Below, piece by piece: positions 51,155-58,978 of a stretch of 64,000 nt of DNA (its first letter is position 1; the number at the start of each line of letters is the position of its first letter). The DNA lies in the NCBI RefSeq assembly GCF_003576245.1, contig NZ_QWGA01000006.1, positions 62,001-126,000 of the forward strand. Direction: 5' to 3'. Both the position numbers and the translations under genes were made by a program. The notes under the pieces are model-generated. The model did no database searches. It was given only the letters and a program-made list of their open reading frames with translations, and was not told the DNA's origin. The DNA is from Henriciella algicola (GTDB lineage: Bacteria; Pseudomonadota; Alphaproteobacteria; Caulobacterales; Hyphomonadaceae).

Positions 51155-52632
51155 GGCTGGCCTCCAATCGCTGGAAGAAGGAAATCGTAGAGCTCGCCCA
51201 TGAAGAAGAACAACACGAGCGTACCGATCGCCGTGAAAACAGGCGCAGCAACAGCAAGTGCCGGGGCCCCTTCCGGGCGTTTGTAAGGTGCAGGCTCTGG
51301 CGTGCCGCGCGGTGGCATCAGGCCAAGGAAAGCGATCGGCAGCAGGTAGGCGATGTTCAGGAGCGACGAGATGATCAGCACCCAGGCGACATACGCGTCA
51401 CCGCTTTCAGACGCGCCGAGCATCAGCAGGACCTTCGGCCAGCCCCCTGCAAGCGGCGGCAGACCGATGATCGACAGCGAGCCTATCAGGAAAGCCGTGA
51501 ACACCCATGGCATACGCCGGCCAAGCCCGCGCATTTCCGAGATCGCCTTCTTGCCGGTCGCGACATAGATCGCACCCGCGCACATGAAGAGCGTCATCTT
51601 GCCAAAGGCGTGCGCCGGGATCTGTAGCGCGCCGCCCATCATGCCCGCCTCATTGGCCAGCATCACACCGGCCGTCACATAGGCAAGCTGGCCAACCGTC
51701 GAATAGGCAAGCCGTGCCTTGAGGTCGTCCTTGGTGAGAGCGATCAGCGAGGCAACGACGATCGTGAAACACGCCACAAACAGGACGAAGTCGCGCGCAG
51801 GCGTGTCCGCCAGAAGGTCTATGCCGAAGACATAGATGCCGACCTTGGCCATGGTGAAGACGCCAGCCTTCACAACTGCCACAGCGTGCAGGAGCGCGGA
51901 CACCGGCGTCGGCGCAACCATGGCGTTTGGTAGCCAAAAATGGACCGGCATCAGCGCCGCCTTACCGATACCGAAGGCAAAGAGGATGAGAAGCGCACTG
52001 GCGATCGCGGGCGTGACACCCTCTACCCCGGCGAGCAGGCCGCCCGGCACAAAGTCCATGCTGCCGGCCAGCGTCGCCGTCCAGATGATGGCGACGAGCA
52101 GCAGACCGATGGAAGTCGCGAGCAGCGTCATCAGATAGATGCGGCCACCGCGGAGTGCATTGGCGTCGCCCTTGTGCGCCACCAGCGGGAAGGTCGACAG
52201 CGTCAGCACTTCGTAGAACACGAACAGCGTGAAGAGGTTCGAGGCCATGGCAACGCCCATGGCGCCCATCAGCGCGATTGCGAAGCACATATAGAAGCGC
52301 GTCTGATGGCGCTCCTTGTTCCCGCGCATGTAGCCGATGGAATAGAAGCTGTTCACGATCCAGAGGCCGCTTGCCACAAGCGCGAACATGGCGCCGAGCG
52401 GCTCCAGCTTGAACGCCAGATCAAGGCCAGGAACCACCGTACCAAGGACGAACTCGGCAGGCTCACCGCCCATGACGGTTCCGGTCAGAAGGCAGGCCAC
52501 TGCAAAGAGCGCAGCTGCACCAACCAGCGTGACGCCTTCGCGCACATCCGGGAAGCGACCGGTAAGGTAGATACCAGCCATGGTAATCAGCGGCAGAATG
52601 AGCGCCGCGAGGATCAGGATTTCACCGCTCAT
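51151..52632 (-). CDS. Mrp-like antiporter subunit, NuoL/MrpA-N-type
   Basis: This 493-residue membrane protein carries Glu in FVFYEVLTLSTFP, Lys in GIGKAALMPVHFWLPNAM and the AP.PVSALLHAVAVVKAG segment typical of NuoL and of the N-terminal half of MrpA, rather than NuoN/MrpD. It may replace the missing N-terminal half of MrpA, because MrpA is not present as one gene here. It overlaps its neighbours by four bases on both sides. Confidence 0.85.
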   Translation of the reverse strand: MSGEILILAALILPLITMAGIYLTGRFPDVREGVTLVGAAALFAVACLLTGTVMGGEPAEFVLGTVVPGLDLAFKLEPLGAMFALVASGLWIVNSFYSIGYMRGNKERHQTRFYMCFAIALMGAMGVAMASNLFTLFVFYEVLTLSTFPLVAHKGDANALRGGRIYLMTLLATSIGLLLVAIIWTATLAGSMDFVPGGLLAGVEGVTPAIASALLILFAFGIGKAALMPVHFWLPNAMVAPTPVSALLHAVAVVKAGVFTMAKVGIYVFGIDLLADTPARDFVLFVACFTIVVASLIALTKDDLKARLAYSTVGQLAYVTAGVMLANEAGMMGGALQIPAHAFGKMTLFMCAGAIYVATGKKAISEMRGLGRRMPWVFTAFLIGSLSIIGLPPLAGGWPKVLLMLGASESGDAYVAWVLIISSLLNIAYLLPIAFLGLMPPRGTPEPAPYKRPEGAPALAVAAPVFTAIGTLVLFFFMGELYDFLLPAIGGQP

Positions 52633-54164
52633 GACGCGCCTCCGATAAAGAGCGCCTCAGCCGCATCGGTCGCAAGGCCGTAGACAAAACCGCCATCGAT
52701 GCCGACCCAGATATTCGCAATGGCGAGAATCCAGAGCGGGACGAGGATGAGAAGCGGCGCTTCACCATGCTCCTTGTGCGGGTTGGTCGGCGCGCGGAAG
52801 AAGACGGCCTCCAGGATGCGGCCCATATAGATGACCGCGAGCACGCTGGAGAACACCACGATAAGCGCAGCCCACCACCAGCCGCTTTCGAGCAGCGCGG
52901 AGACGAGTGCGAACTTGGACTGGAAGCCTGCCGTAAGCGGCACGCCGATCAGCGACAGACCGGCAATGGCAAAGGCCGTCATCGTCCAAGGGGCGCGGCG
53001 ACCAAGGCCTGCAAAGTCATGGATGCGCGCGCCCTGATAGGTCAGCACAGCGCCTGCGACAGCCATGAACAATGCGCCCTTCATCAGGGCGTGGTTGATA
53101 AGGTGGAACATGCCTGCAGACACACCAGCCGCGGTACCCAGAGAGATACCGAGCAGCATGTAGCCGACCTGCGCTACCGAGGAATAGGCAAGCGTGCGCC
53201 GGATATCGGCCTGGAAGATCGCCTGGAAGGAACAGGCGAGCATCGCCGCAATCCCCATCGGCGCAAGGATCAGCGCGAGGCTCATGCCCTCGAAAGCGAA
53301 GTCGAGCGAGAAGACGCTGAACAGGAAGCGGACCAGGGCGTAGATCGCAACCTTGGTCGCGGTCGCCGCAAGGAAGGCCGTCACGAAGCTCGGGCTGTAG
53401 GAATAGGCGTTCGGCAGCCACTGATGCAGCGGGAACATCGCCGCCTTGAGGCCGAGGCCAACAAGGATGAAGGCAAAGCCGACCTGAACGGCGCGGTTGC
53501 CGCCAACATCCTGAAGCTGGACGGCAAGGTCCGCCATGTTGAGCGTACCGGTCGCGGCATAGAGGAAGCCGACGCCAACGACGTAGAAGCTTGCCCCGAT
53601 CGTCCCCATAAGCAGGTAGTTGATCGCCGCCGGGAGCGCGCGCCGGTCACGGCCAGAGCCGAGCGCGACGAGCACATAGGTCGCGATGGAAGACAGTTCG
53701 AGGAACACGAAGAGGTTGAAGGCGTCGCCTGTCGCAGCCACACCAAGCAGGCCCATGAAGCAGACTTGGAAGGCGCCAAAGAACATGGCGCGCTTGCCGT
53801 CGGCAATCTCTGCTTTGATCGTCGGCCAGCCAAAGATGCTGGTCAGGAATGCAATCACGCTGACGAGCAGCAGCACCAGCACGTTGAGCGCGTCGATGCG
53901 GAATTCGATACCATGCGGAGGCGCCCAGCCGCCCATGGCGTAGGAAATGATCGCGCCGCCCTCAATCGAGCGGACCTGCGCAAGCAAGATCAGCGAGAGC
54001 AGCGTACAGAGGCCCGTGACGATGACCGTCATGCCCCATGCGACGCGGCCACCGCCCGGCAGGAATGCCGCGATCGGCCCAGCCAGCATTGGCAGCAGGA
54101 TGAGCAGCGCGGGTGCGTGCGCTTCAGCGAATGCTGGCGCGATTTGAAGGATCCAGTCCATCAT
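52629..54164 (-). CDS. mnhD: Mrp-like antiporter subunit D (MrpD/NuoN-type)
   Basis: This 511-residue membrane protein has Glu in FVFLELSSIATYVLV and Lys in LGLKAAMFPLHQWLPNAYSYSPS. The SFVTAFLAATATKVAIYAL helix and YSSVAQVGYMLLGISLG place it with MrpD/NuoN/MbhH. It is the first D-type subunit after mnhC and is the closest match to classical MrpD. It overlaps the mnhC stop by four bases. Confidence 0.87.
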   Translation of the reverse strand: MMDWILQIAPAFAEAHAPALLILLPMLAGPIAAFLPGGGRVAWGMTVIVTGLCTLLSLILLAQVRSIEGGAIISYAMGGWAPPHGIEFRIDALNVLVLLLVSVIAFLTSIFGWPTIKAEIADGKRAMFFGAFQVCFMGLLGVAATGDAFNLFVFLELSSIATYVLVALGSGRDRRALPAAINYLLMGTIGASFYVVGVGFLYAATGTLNMADLAVQLQDVGGNRAVQVGFAFILVGLGLKAAMFPLHQWLPNAYSYSPSFVTAFLAATATKVAIYALVRFLFSVFSLDFAFEGMSLALILAPMGIAAMLACSFQAIFQADIRRTLAYSSVAQVGYMLLGISLGTAAGVSAGMFHLINHALMKGALFMAVAGAVLTYQGARIHDFAGLGRRAPWTMTAFAIAGLSLIGVPLTAGFQSKFALVSALLESGWWWAALIVVFSSVLAVIYMGRILEAVFFRAPTNPHKEHGEAPLLILVPLWILAIANIWVGIDGGFVYGLATDAAEALFIGGAS

Positions 54165-54724
54165 GCCGGGTTAGCCTCATCAGCCTGATCCACGGCGTAC
54201 TCAGCGCGCGCGACTTCAAGGTCGGTTTCGCGGATCTCATCGCTTTCGATCGTGCCGTATGCTTCCCTGATACGCACGACAATGGCGAGGCCGACGGCAA
54301 GCGTCGCGACGCCTACCACGATGGCCGTCAGCATCAGAACGTGTGGAAGCGGGTTGGAATAGACGTGCTCCAGCCCGTGGCTGGCAGCGCCGTGCGCAGC
54401 ATCTGCCGCCCCGTGCGCAGCGTCCGCGGCGCCATGAGCCGCATCAGATGCACCATGGGCCGCATCGCTTGCCGCGCCATAGGCACCGGCTGCTTCATCA
54501 TGACCGCCGCCATGACCCTTTGCATCCTTGCCATAGAGGATCGGCGCCGTACCGCCATCAATGCGGCTGAGCGAAATGTAGAAGAGAATGATCGAGGTCT
54601 GGAAGATAGACAGACCAACGAGCTTCTTGATCAGGTTTGTGGCGGCAAACAGCGTATAGAGGCCGAGCATCATCAGGCCGATGATTGCCCAGTAGTTGCC
54701 GCGCTCCAGAACGAAATCCAGCAT
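54161..54724 (-). CDS. mnhC: Mrp-like antiporter subunit C (MrpC/NuoK-type) with repeat-rich loop
   Basis: This 187-residue protein has three membrane helices typical of MrpC/NuoK (NYWAIIGLMMLGLYTLFAATNLIKKLVGLSIFQTSIILF; VLMLTAIVVGVATLAVGLAIVV). It is longer than the usual ~110 residues. The extra length is a loop from about residue 66 to 117 with a tandem D-A-A-H-G-A repeat (about five units) next to a GHGGGHDE stretch, and a polar C-terminal tail. The one-base overlap with mnhB indicates coupling. The repeat loop is His- and Ala-rich and may be exposed. Confidence 0.85.
   Translation of the reverse strand: MLDFVLERGNYWAIIGLMMLGLYTLFAATNLIKKLVGLSIFQTSIILFYISLSRIDGGTAPILYGKDAKGHGGGHDEAAGAYGAASDAAHGASDAAHGAADAAHGAADAAHGAASHGLEHVYSNPLPHVLMLTAIVVGVATLAVGLAIVVRIREAYGTIESDEIRETDLEVARAEYAVDQADEANPA
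54374..54499 (-). repeat. Hexapeptide-coding tandem repeat inside mnhC
   Basis: About five to six imperfect copies of an 18-21-bp unit encode D-A-A-H-G-A-(A/S) in the loop between helices 2 and 3. Synonymous differences between units show it is not a fresh duplication. Confidence 0.7.
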
Positions 54725-55185
54725 TACCAGTCCTCGTCCTTGATCTCGGTGACGCGGCCGGCGAACGCATAGAAGATCGAAAGCATGGAGCCTGCGACCG
54801 CGAACAGCACGCCGACCTCAACCGCGATGATGCCATAGTGCTGGCCCATATGGCCGCCCGGCTCTTCATTGAAGAGAACATCATAGTCGAGGAAATTGCC
54901 GCCCATGATGAGCGCCCAGACGCCTACCCCGGCAAAGATGATGAAGCCAAGCGCCGCAAGCGATCTTGCAAAGACAGGCGGCACAGCGCGCATAGCCGGC
55001 GTGATGCCAAAGATCAGCGCGTAGAGCACGACGGCAACGACGATGATCACGCCGGCCTGGAAACCGCCGCCCGGGCTATAGTCACCATGGAAGTGAACAT
55101 AGAGCGCGAACAGCGCAATGATCGGGATCAGAGGCTTTGCGACAACGCGCAGGATGACGTGATGGTCTGTACGCGGGCCGGCCAT
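54724..55185 (-). CDS. mnhB: Mrp-like antiporter subunit B (MrpB/MbhF-type)
   Basis: This 153-residue protein shows the MrpB signature VIARP.I-like VVAKPLIPIIALFALYVHFHGDYSPGGGFQAGVIIVVAVVLYAL in parts, then helices and the acidic TEIKDEDW end. MrpB proteins line the interface between antiporter and small subunits. The start and stop each overlap their neighbour by one base (TAATG/TGATG-type). Confidence 0.87.
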   Translation of the reverse strand: MAGPRTDHHVILRVVAKPLIPIIALFALYVHFHGDYSPGGGFQAGVIIVVAVVLYALIFGITPAMRAVPPVFARSLAALGFIIFAGVGVWALIMGGNFLDYDVLFNEEPGGHMGQHYGIIAVEVGVLFAVAGSMLSIFYAFAGRVTEIKDEDW

Positions 55186-55781
55186 TATTTCTTGTCCTTC
55201 TTGCGGTTGAAGGTCGCCGAGAGCGAGCGCTCACCAAAACCAAGCAGGAGGATCACAGCGAGGGCTGCGGTAAACACAACGCCCGTCTCACCCAGCGTAT
55301 CAAAGCCACGATAGCTCGCGAGAACGGCAGTCACGATGTTCGGGACGGCGATCTCCTGCGGCGTGCGCTCAAGATAGTCGGTGCCAACATAAGTGTTGGC
55401 CGGGCTATCCGGGTCGCCAAAGGCTGGCAGGTCGATCGTCGCATAAACGAGCATGGCGCCCGTCGCGATCACGACGAGGATCGGCACGATGCTCCGTGCG
55501 AACGGTTCAGGTTTCGCGGTGCGCGCGGTCAGCAACATCGCCCCGAGAAGGAGCGCGGTGGAGATGCCTGCACCAACGGCCGCCTCGGTAAACGCCACAT
55601 CGACGGCGTCCAGCGCGACGAACCAGGTCGCAGAGATCAGGGAATAGATGCCCGACAGCATGACGATGGCGAACAGGCTGCGCATACGCGCAATCGCCAC
55701 GCCGATCACAAAGAGCAGGCCGAGCAAAAGGACGTTGATGAGAGCGATGGCGAGATCTGCGCCAGAATAGCCAGCGATCAT
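55185..55781 (-). CDS. DUF4040 protein equivalent to the C-terminal part of MrpA (MbhD+MbhE)
   Basis: This 198-residue protein has a DUF4040/MbhD-like half (LINVLLLGLLFVIGVAIARMRSLFAIVMLSGIYSLISATWFVALDAVDVAFTEAAVGAGIS in segments, with the key acidic residues in the helix DVAFTEA) and an MbhE-like half (PNIVTAVLASYRGFDTLGETGVVFTAALAVILLL). In classical Mrp these are the C-terminal end of MrpA; in archaeal membrane-bound hydrogenase they are separate. Here they are a stand-alone gene, without the NuoL-like part. Confidence 0.83.
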   Translation of the reverse strand: MIAGYSGADLAIALINVLLLGLLFVIGVAIARMRSLFAIVMLSGIYSLISATWFVALDAVDVAFTEAAVGAGISTALLLGAMLLTARTAKPEPFARSIVPILVVIATGAMLVYATIDLPAFGDPDSPANTYVGTDYLERTPQEIAVPNIVTAVLASYRGFDTLGETGVVFTAALAVILLLGFGERSLSATFNRKKDKK

Positions 55782-56140
55782 GCCTCCTCCTCTCTATTGT
55801 CTGGGCGCTTCAGGTCGCGGCCAAGAACAGGCTGGAGGCCAGCCGTGTGAGCGGCGTTCGCAAGCGCGTGTGAACCGGTCGGGCTGGTCAGGAAAATGAA
55901 CAGCCAGATGGCCGCCAGCTTGAACACGACGAGCCAGTTCGGGGCAAGAATCGCCATGCCGAGCAGGCCGAGCGTGACGGCGCTGGTATCAGTGATACTG
56001 GCCGCATGCAGGCGGGTGAAGAAATCAGGAAAGCGTAGCACGCCGATAGAGCCGATAAGCGCAAGCAGCGCGCCGATCACGCATAGGATGCCGCCAACCC
56101 ATGGCTTTATGAGCAGAAGGATGTCGAGAAGCTCAGACAT
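55778..56140 (-). CDS. mnhG: Mrp-like antiporter subunit G
   Basis: This 120-residue protein has three helices and the MrpG pattern GAL..LIGSIGVLRFPDFFTRLHAASITDTSAVTLGLLGMAI. It stabilises the complex. It overlaps mnhF by eight bases and the DUF4040 gene by four. Confidence 0.88.
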   Translation of the reverse strand: MSELLDILLLIKPWVGGILCVIGALLALIGSIGVLRFPDFFTRLHAASITDTSAVTLGLLGMAILAPNWLVVFKLAAIWLFIFLTSPTGSHALANAAHTAGLQPVLGRDLKRPDNREEEA

Positions 56141-56447
56141 TGTCTCTCCCCTGCACTGTCGGCGCCTTCGGGACGGGCCTGCGGTGCAGCGGCACCTGGA
56201 AGGAGCGGTAGCGGAAGAACTTCAGGATCGCGATCGTCGAGACGAAGTTGATGAGCGCATAAAGCACTGCAATATCAAGCCAGTCCGGGCGGCCCAGCAC
56301 GAAGCCGAGGAAGCCGATGAAGAGTACGATCTTGGTCCCGAGCGAGTTGACGGCCAGCACGCGGTCATAGAGCGTTGGCCCCATCAGCGCGCGAATGAGC
56401 GTCAGCCCGATCGCGATGATAATAGCGACGGCAGCGATCTCGGTCAT
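56133..56447 (-). CDS. mnhF: Mrp-like antiporter subunit F
   Basis: This 104-residue protein has three helices with the MrpF pattern RALMGPTLYDRVLAVNSLGTKIVLFI and DIAVLYALINFVSTIAILKFF. The conserved Asp in the YDRVLA segment is implicated in ion translocation in the family. The start overlaps the mnhE stop by four bases. Confidence 0.88.
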   Translation of the reverse strand: MTEIAAVAIIIAIGLTLIRALMGPTLYDRVLAVNSLGTKIVLFIGFLGFVLGRPDWLDIAVLYALINFVSTIAILKFFRYRSFQVPLHRRPVPKAPTVQGRDNV

Positions 56448-56941
56448 GCAGCCAGCTCCTCCTTACGCTTGCCATCGGCAGCGCGATAGGAACGGTGATC
56501 CATCTCGTCAAACGAGGCAGGCGTTGCGGCCTCCTCGAACAGGGCGTGGATCAGAAGTTTGTCGCCTTCGACCTCCACGGTCACCGTGCCCGGCGTCAGC
56601 GTGATCGAATTGGCAAAGATGGTCTTGGCGAGATCGCTTTCGCAGCGCGTCTTCACCCGCACAAAGGCCGGATTGATGTTCAGATTGGCGCTGACACACG
56701 CCTTGATGACCGGCCAGTTCGCCTTGAAGATCTCAACCAGCAGCCATGCCCAGTAGGACAGGATCGGGATGGTGCGGCCATAAGGAGAGCCTTCCCGGTC
56801 AACAGTCTCAAGGCGCGAAGCCAGAACAACGGAGATGAGAATCGAAATGCCGGCAAGAATGAGTAGTAACGGCTTGTAGATCCCCGAAAGGCCAAGCCAA
56901 AGTGCGGCGAGCACAAAGATCAGGCCTGCAAAATAACCCAC
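56444..56941 (-). CDS. mnhE: Mrp-like antiporter subunit E
   Basis: This 165-residue protein has two N-terminal helices and the MrpE pattern YWAWLLVEIFKANWPVIKACVSANLNINPAFVRVKT, FANSITLTPGTVTVEVEGDKLLIHAL. It is the first gene of the operon, whose order is E-F-G-DUF4040-B-C-D-(NuoL-like)-small-(D-like). The operon promoter must lie in or before the 85-bp gap to the DUF2336 gene; none was clear. Confidence 0.88.
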   Translation of the reverse strand: MGYFAGLIFVLAALWLGLSGIYKPLLLILAGISILISVVLASRLETVDREGSPYGRTIPILSYWAWLLVEIFKANWPVIKACVSANLNINPAFVRVKTRCESDLAKTIFANSITLTPGTVTVEVEGDKLLIHALFEEAATPASFDEMDHRSYRAADGKRKEELAA

Positions 56942-57026
56942 GAGTTAGCCGCTCCCATTTCGCCACAAGACAAGTATGGGTCGCTGTTACTCGCTCGACA
57001 GGGGTTTGGCCAGACCCTCTTCCAGT

Positions 57027-58271
57027 CTATGCACCAAAAACGAGCTGGGCCGTCCGCCGCGACGTTGAGAAACGGGTTTCGCTGGGCGATTCTGTCGCAT
57101 CTTCTGCAGCATGGCCCGCCCGCGGTGAGTAGGATGATGACAGCGACCAGTTCCAGTAACGCAGCGTTGTCTGCGCCTTGGCGACCGCAAGAAGCTCATA
57201 GGTTTCTGACAGATAGGCGAATTGTGGATGCAGCTTGCCGTCATCTAGCTTCAGGGGGCGGCGCAGGGCGTGCCAGAGGCGCGCGAGGTAAGGCCGTTTC
57301 AGTCCTGTCGCCTTGCAGAGAACGGCAAGCCCCTCCCCGCCCGTATCGCTGAGGATCTTTGCGATCGTCACCGGTTTGACCCCGGCCAGAAATCCGATTT
57401 CCTGGGCAAGTTCTGGATTCAGCCCCTTTTCTGCGGCGACTTCAACCGCGTGTTCAAGGCTGTCATAGGGGCTCTTCTCAATAGCGGCGCGGTTTCTCTG
57501 CCGCCGTTCGATCAGCTGCAGCGTCTTTCGCGCAACCGGGTCGGACCAATTCTCCTGCGCCGCGACCGCAAAGACATCCGAGCAAAGATCGACAAGTTCC
57601 AGCCGGTCGGCTGCCTGCCTTTGCAGGATGACCCGGCGGGTCGCGCCGTCCGCCCACCAGAACATCGCCATTGCCTGACTCGGGATCAGCTCAAGCCGTT
57701 TGATCAACAGCGTTGTCAGACCTTCAACCGTGCGCGAATGCTGGACCAAAAGATCCATGCCGCGCTCTGATATCTCGGCGCCATTATTCTGCAGAAGCGC
57801 CTTCAGGACGGCCGGTTCCTCACGCTGGCAGAGCGCTTCGGCGACGCACGGATCGATACGCTTGCGCTGCGCAATCAAAAGTCTGTGATCGAGGGTCGTT
57901 TCATCCGCGATCGTGGCGAGGTCGGCCGCGTCAAAGCCCTCATTCACCTCGAGAATCGGTTTGGCGACTTCGAGGTCCGACATGGCGAGGTAGCGCATCA
58001 GTCGCCGCGGCGCTTCCTTGTTTACCTGTAGGCGCTGGGCACAGAATCGCCTGTCATCCGGCGCGGCGTGAAACAGCATTTCCAGAAGAATGTCGCCGCC
58101 CATAGAGCGGTCCTGCGGCGCAACAGCCGTCGCCGGCAGCGCAACAAAGTCGATAAGGCGGCGCAGGAGAAGCCGCCGAGCGCGCCCGCCCACGGCACCT
58201 TCAGACTGGGGCGATTCCCCCTCTGACATCTGTTCCAATGCTGACATTGCGGCCTGTTCGCTCTGCATCAA
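57027..58271 (-). CDS. DUF2336-domain protein
   Basis: This 414-residue soluble helical protein has the DUF2336 pattern: LMRYLAMSDLEVAKPILEVNEGFDAADLATIADETTLDHRLLIAQRKRIDPCVAEALCQREEPAVLKALLQNNGAEIS in parts, a HEAT-like repeat array, and a Ser-rich end. The family occurs in alphaproteobacteria, of unknown function. Two ATG codons (58271 and 58268) compete. It precedes the antiporter operon on the same strand and might be co-transcribed. Confidence 0.8.
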   Translation of the reverse strand: MMQSEQAAMSALEQMSEGESPQSEGAVGGRARRLLLRRLIDFVALPATAVAPQDRSMGGDILLEMLFHAAPDDRRFCAQRLQVNKEAPRRLMRYLAMSDLEVAKPILEVNEGFDAADLATIADETTLDHRLLIAQRKRIDPCVAEALCQREEPAVLKALLQNNGAEISERGMDLLVQHSRTVEGLTTLLIKRLELIPSQAMAMFWWADGATRRVILQRQAADRLELVDLCSDVFAVAAQENWSDPVARKTLQLIERRQRNRAAIEKSPYDSLEHAVEVAAEKGLNPELAQEIGFLAGVKPVTIAKILSDTGGEGLAVLCKATGLKRPYLARLWHALRRPLKLDDGKLHPQFAYLSETYELLAVAKAQTTLRYWNWSLSSSYSPRAGHAAEDATESPSETRFSTSRRTAQLVFGA

Positions 58272-58318
58272 TCGAACGGGCAGATTGCCAGCACCAGGTT
58301 AACAGCGCGTTTGACGCG

Positions 58319-58795
58319 TCAGACCTCGTCCATGTCGGGCTTCTTGCGCAAGGGATGAGAGAAGAAAAGCAGGATCGACGCAGCCAGCATCGCGACCGAC
58401 AGCATGAAGACGCGGCCAAAGTCCGTCCCGCTTTCAAAAACCGCTGTGGATGCAGGCAGCTCGCGGCCAAGCACGTCCGGCATCATGTGCGCCGTGACAG
58501 CCCCCATCATGAGGAGCGCCGAAAGCGCCGCGCCGAAACGCCGGGACCCGGGAATCAACAGAAGGGCGCAGAGCAGAAGCTCGAACACGGCAACGACAAC
58601 GCGGCCGGTCGGCTCCAGCAGCTCGATGCCCGTCTTGTCGGCCATGGTTTGGAAAAAAACATTATCCCCGGGGCGGTCGAACAGCTTTACAAAGCCTTCG
58701 GGCGGATCCGGAAGCGGATGAAGGGTCGCGTTGACGTAGACGAAGATCAGGAACACCGCGAACAGCCAGCTCAAGAGCAGGCGCAAGGCAAACAT
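58319..58795 (-). CDS. DoxX-like membrane protein
   Basis: This 158-residue protein has four helices (FALRLLLSWLFAVFLIFVYVN; GRVVVAVFELLLCALLLIPG; FGAALSALLMMGAVTAHMM; VFMLSVAMLAASILLFF) with the P-D-P-P-E-G loop and GRV.VAVFELL pattern seen in DoxX-like proteins. Function is unknown. GGGAGGAACCGTG precedes the ATG at 58793-58795. The frame upstream of it runs antisense to the MFS gene and is not coding. Confidence 0.65.
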   Translation of the reverse strand: MFALRLLLSWLFAVFLIFVYVNATLHPLPDPPEGFVKLFDRPGDNVFFQTMADKTGIELLEPTGRVVVAVFELLLCALLLIPGSRRFGAALSALLMMGAVTAHMMPDVLGRELPASTAVFESGTDFGRVFMLSVAMLAASILLFFSHPLRKKPDMDEV

Positions 58796-58978
58796 CACGG
58801 TTCCTCCCGGAGGGCGACGACAGGGACAAAGCATAGTCCGCCCAATCTGAACCTCAATGAGAGGTGTGACGTGAGGCGACTTTCGAGCTGCGAATGCAGC
58901 CAGTAGGGGAAAAACGCTTTTCTGAGAGGCCGCAGACAGTAAGGTCGCGCCTTCGCCGAGAGGGAGACGGTATCGCGA

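Noticed and set aside
52767-54188. 473-codon open frame on the plus strand opposite the mnhD gene
   Set aside because: Its product is rich in Arg, His, Glu and Gln without any domain, as expected for the antisense of a GC-rich membrane-protein gene. The minus strand encodes a clear MrpD/NuoN protein.
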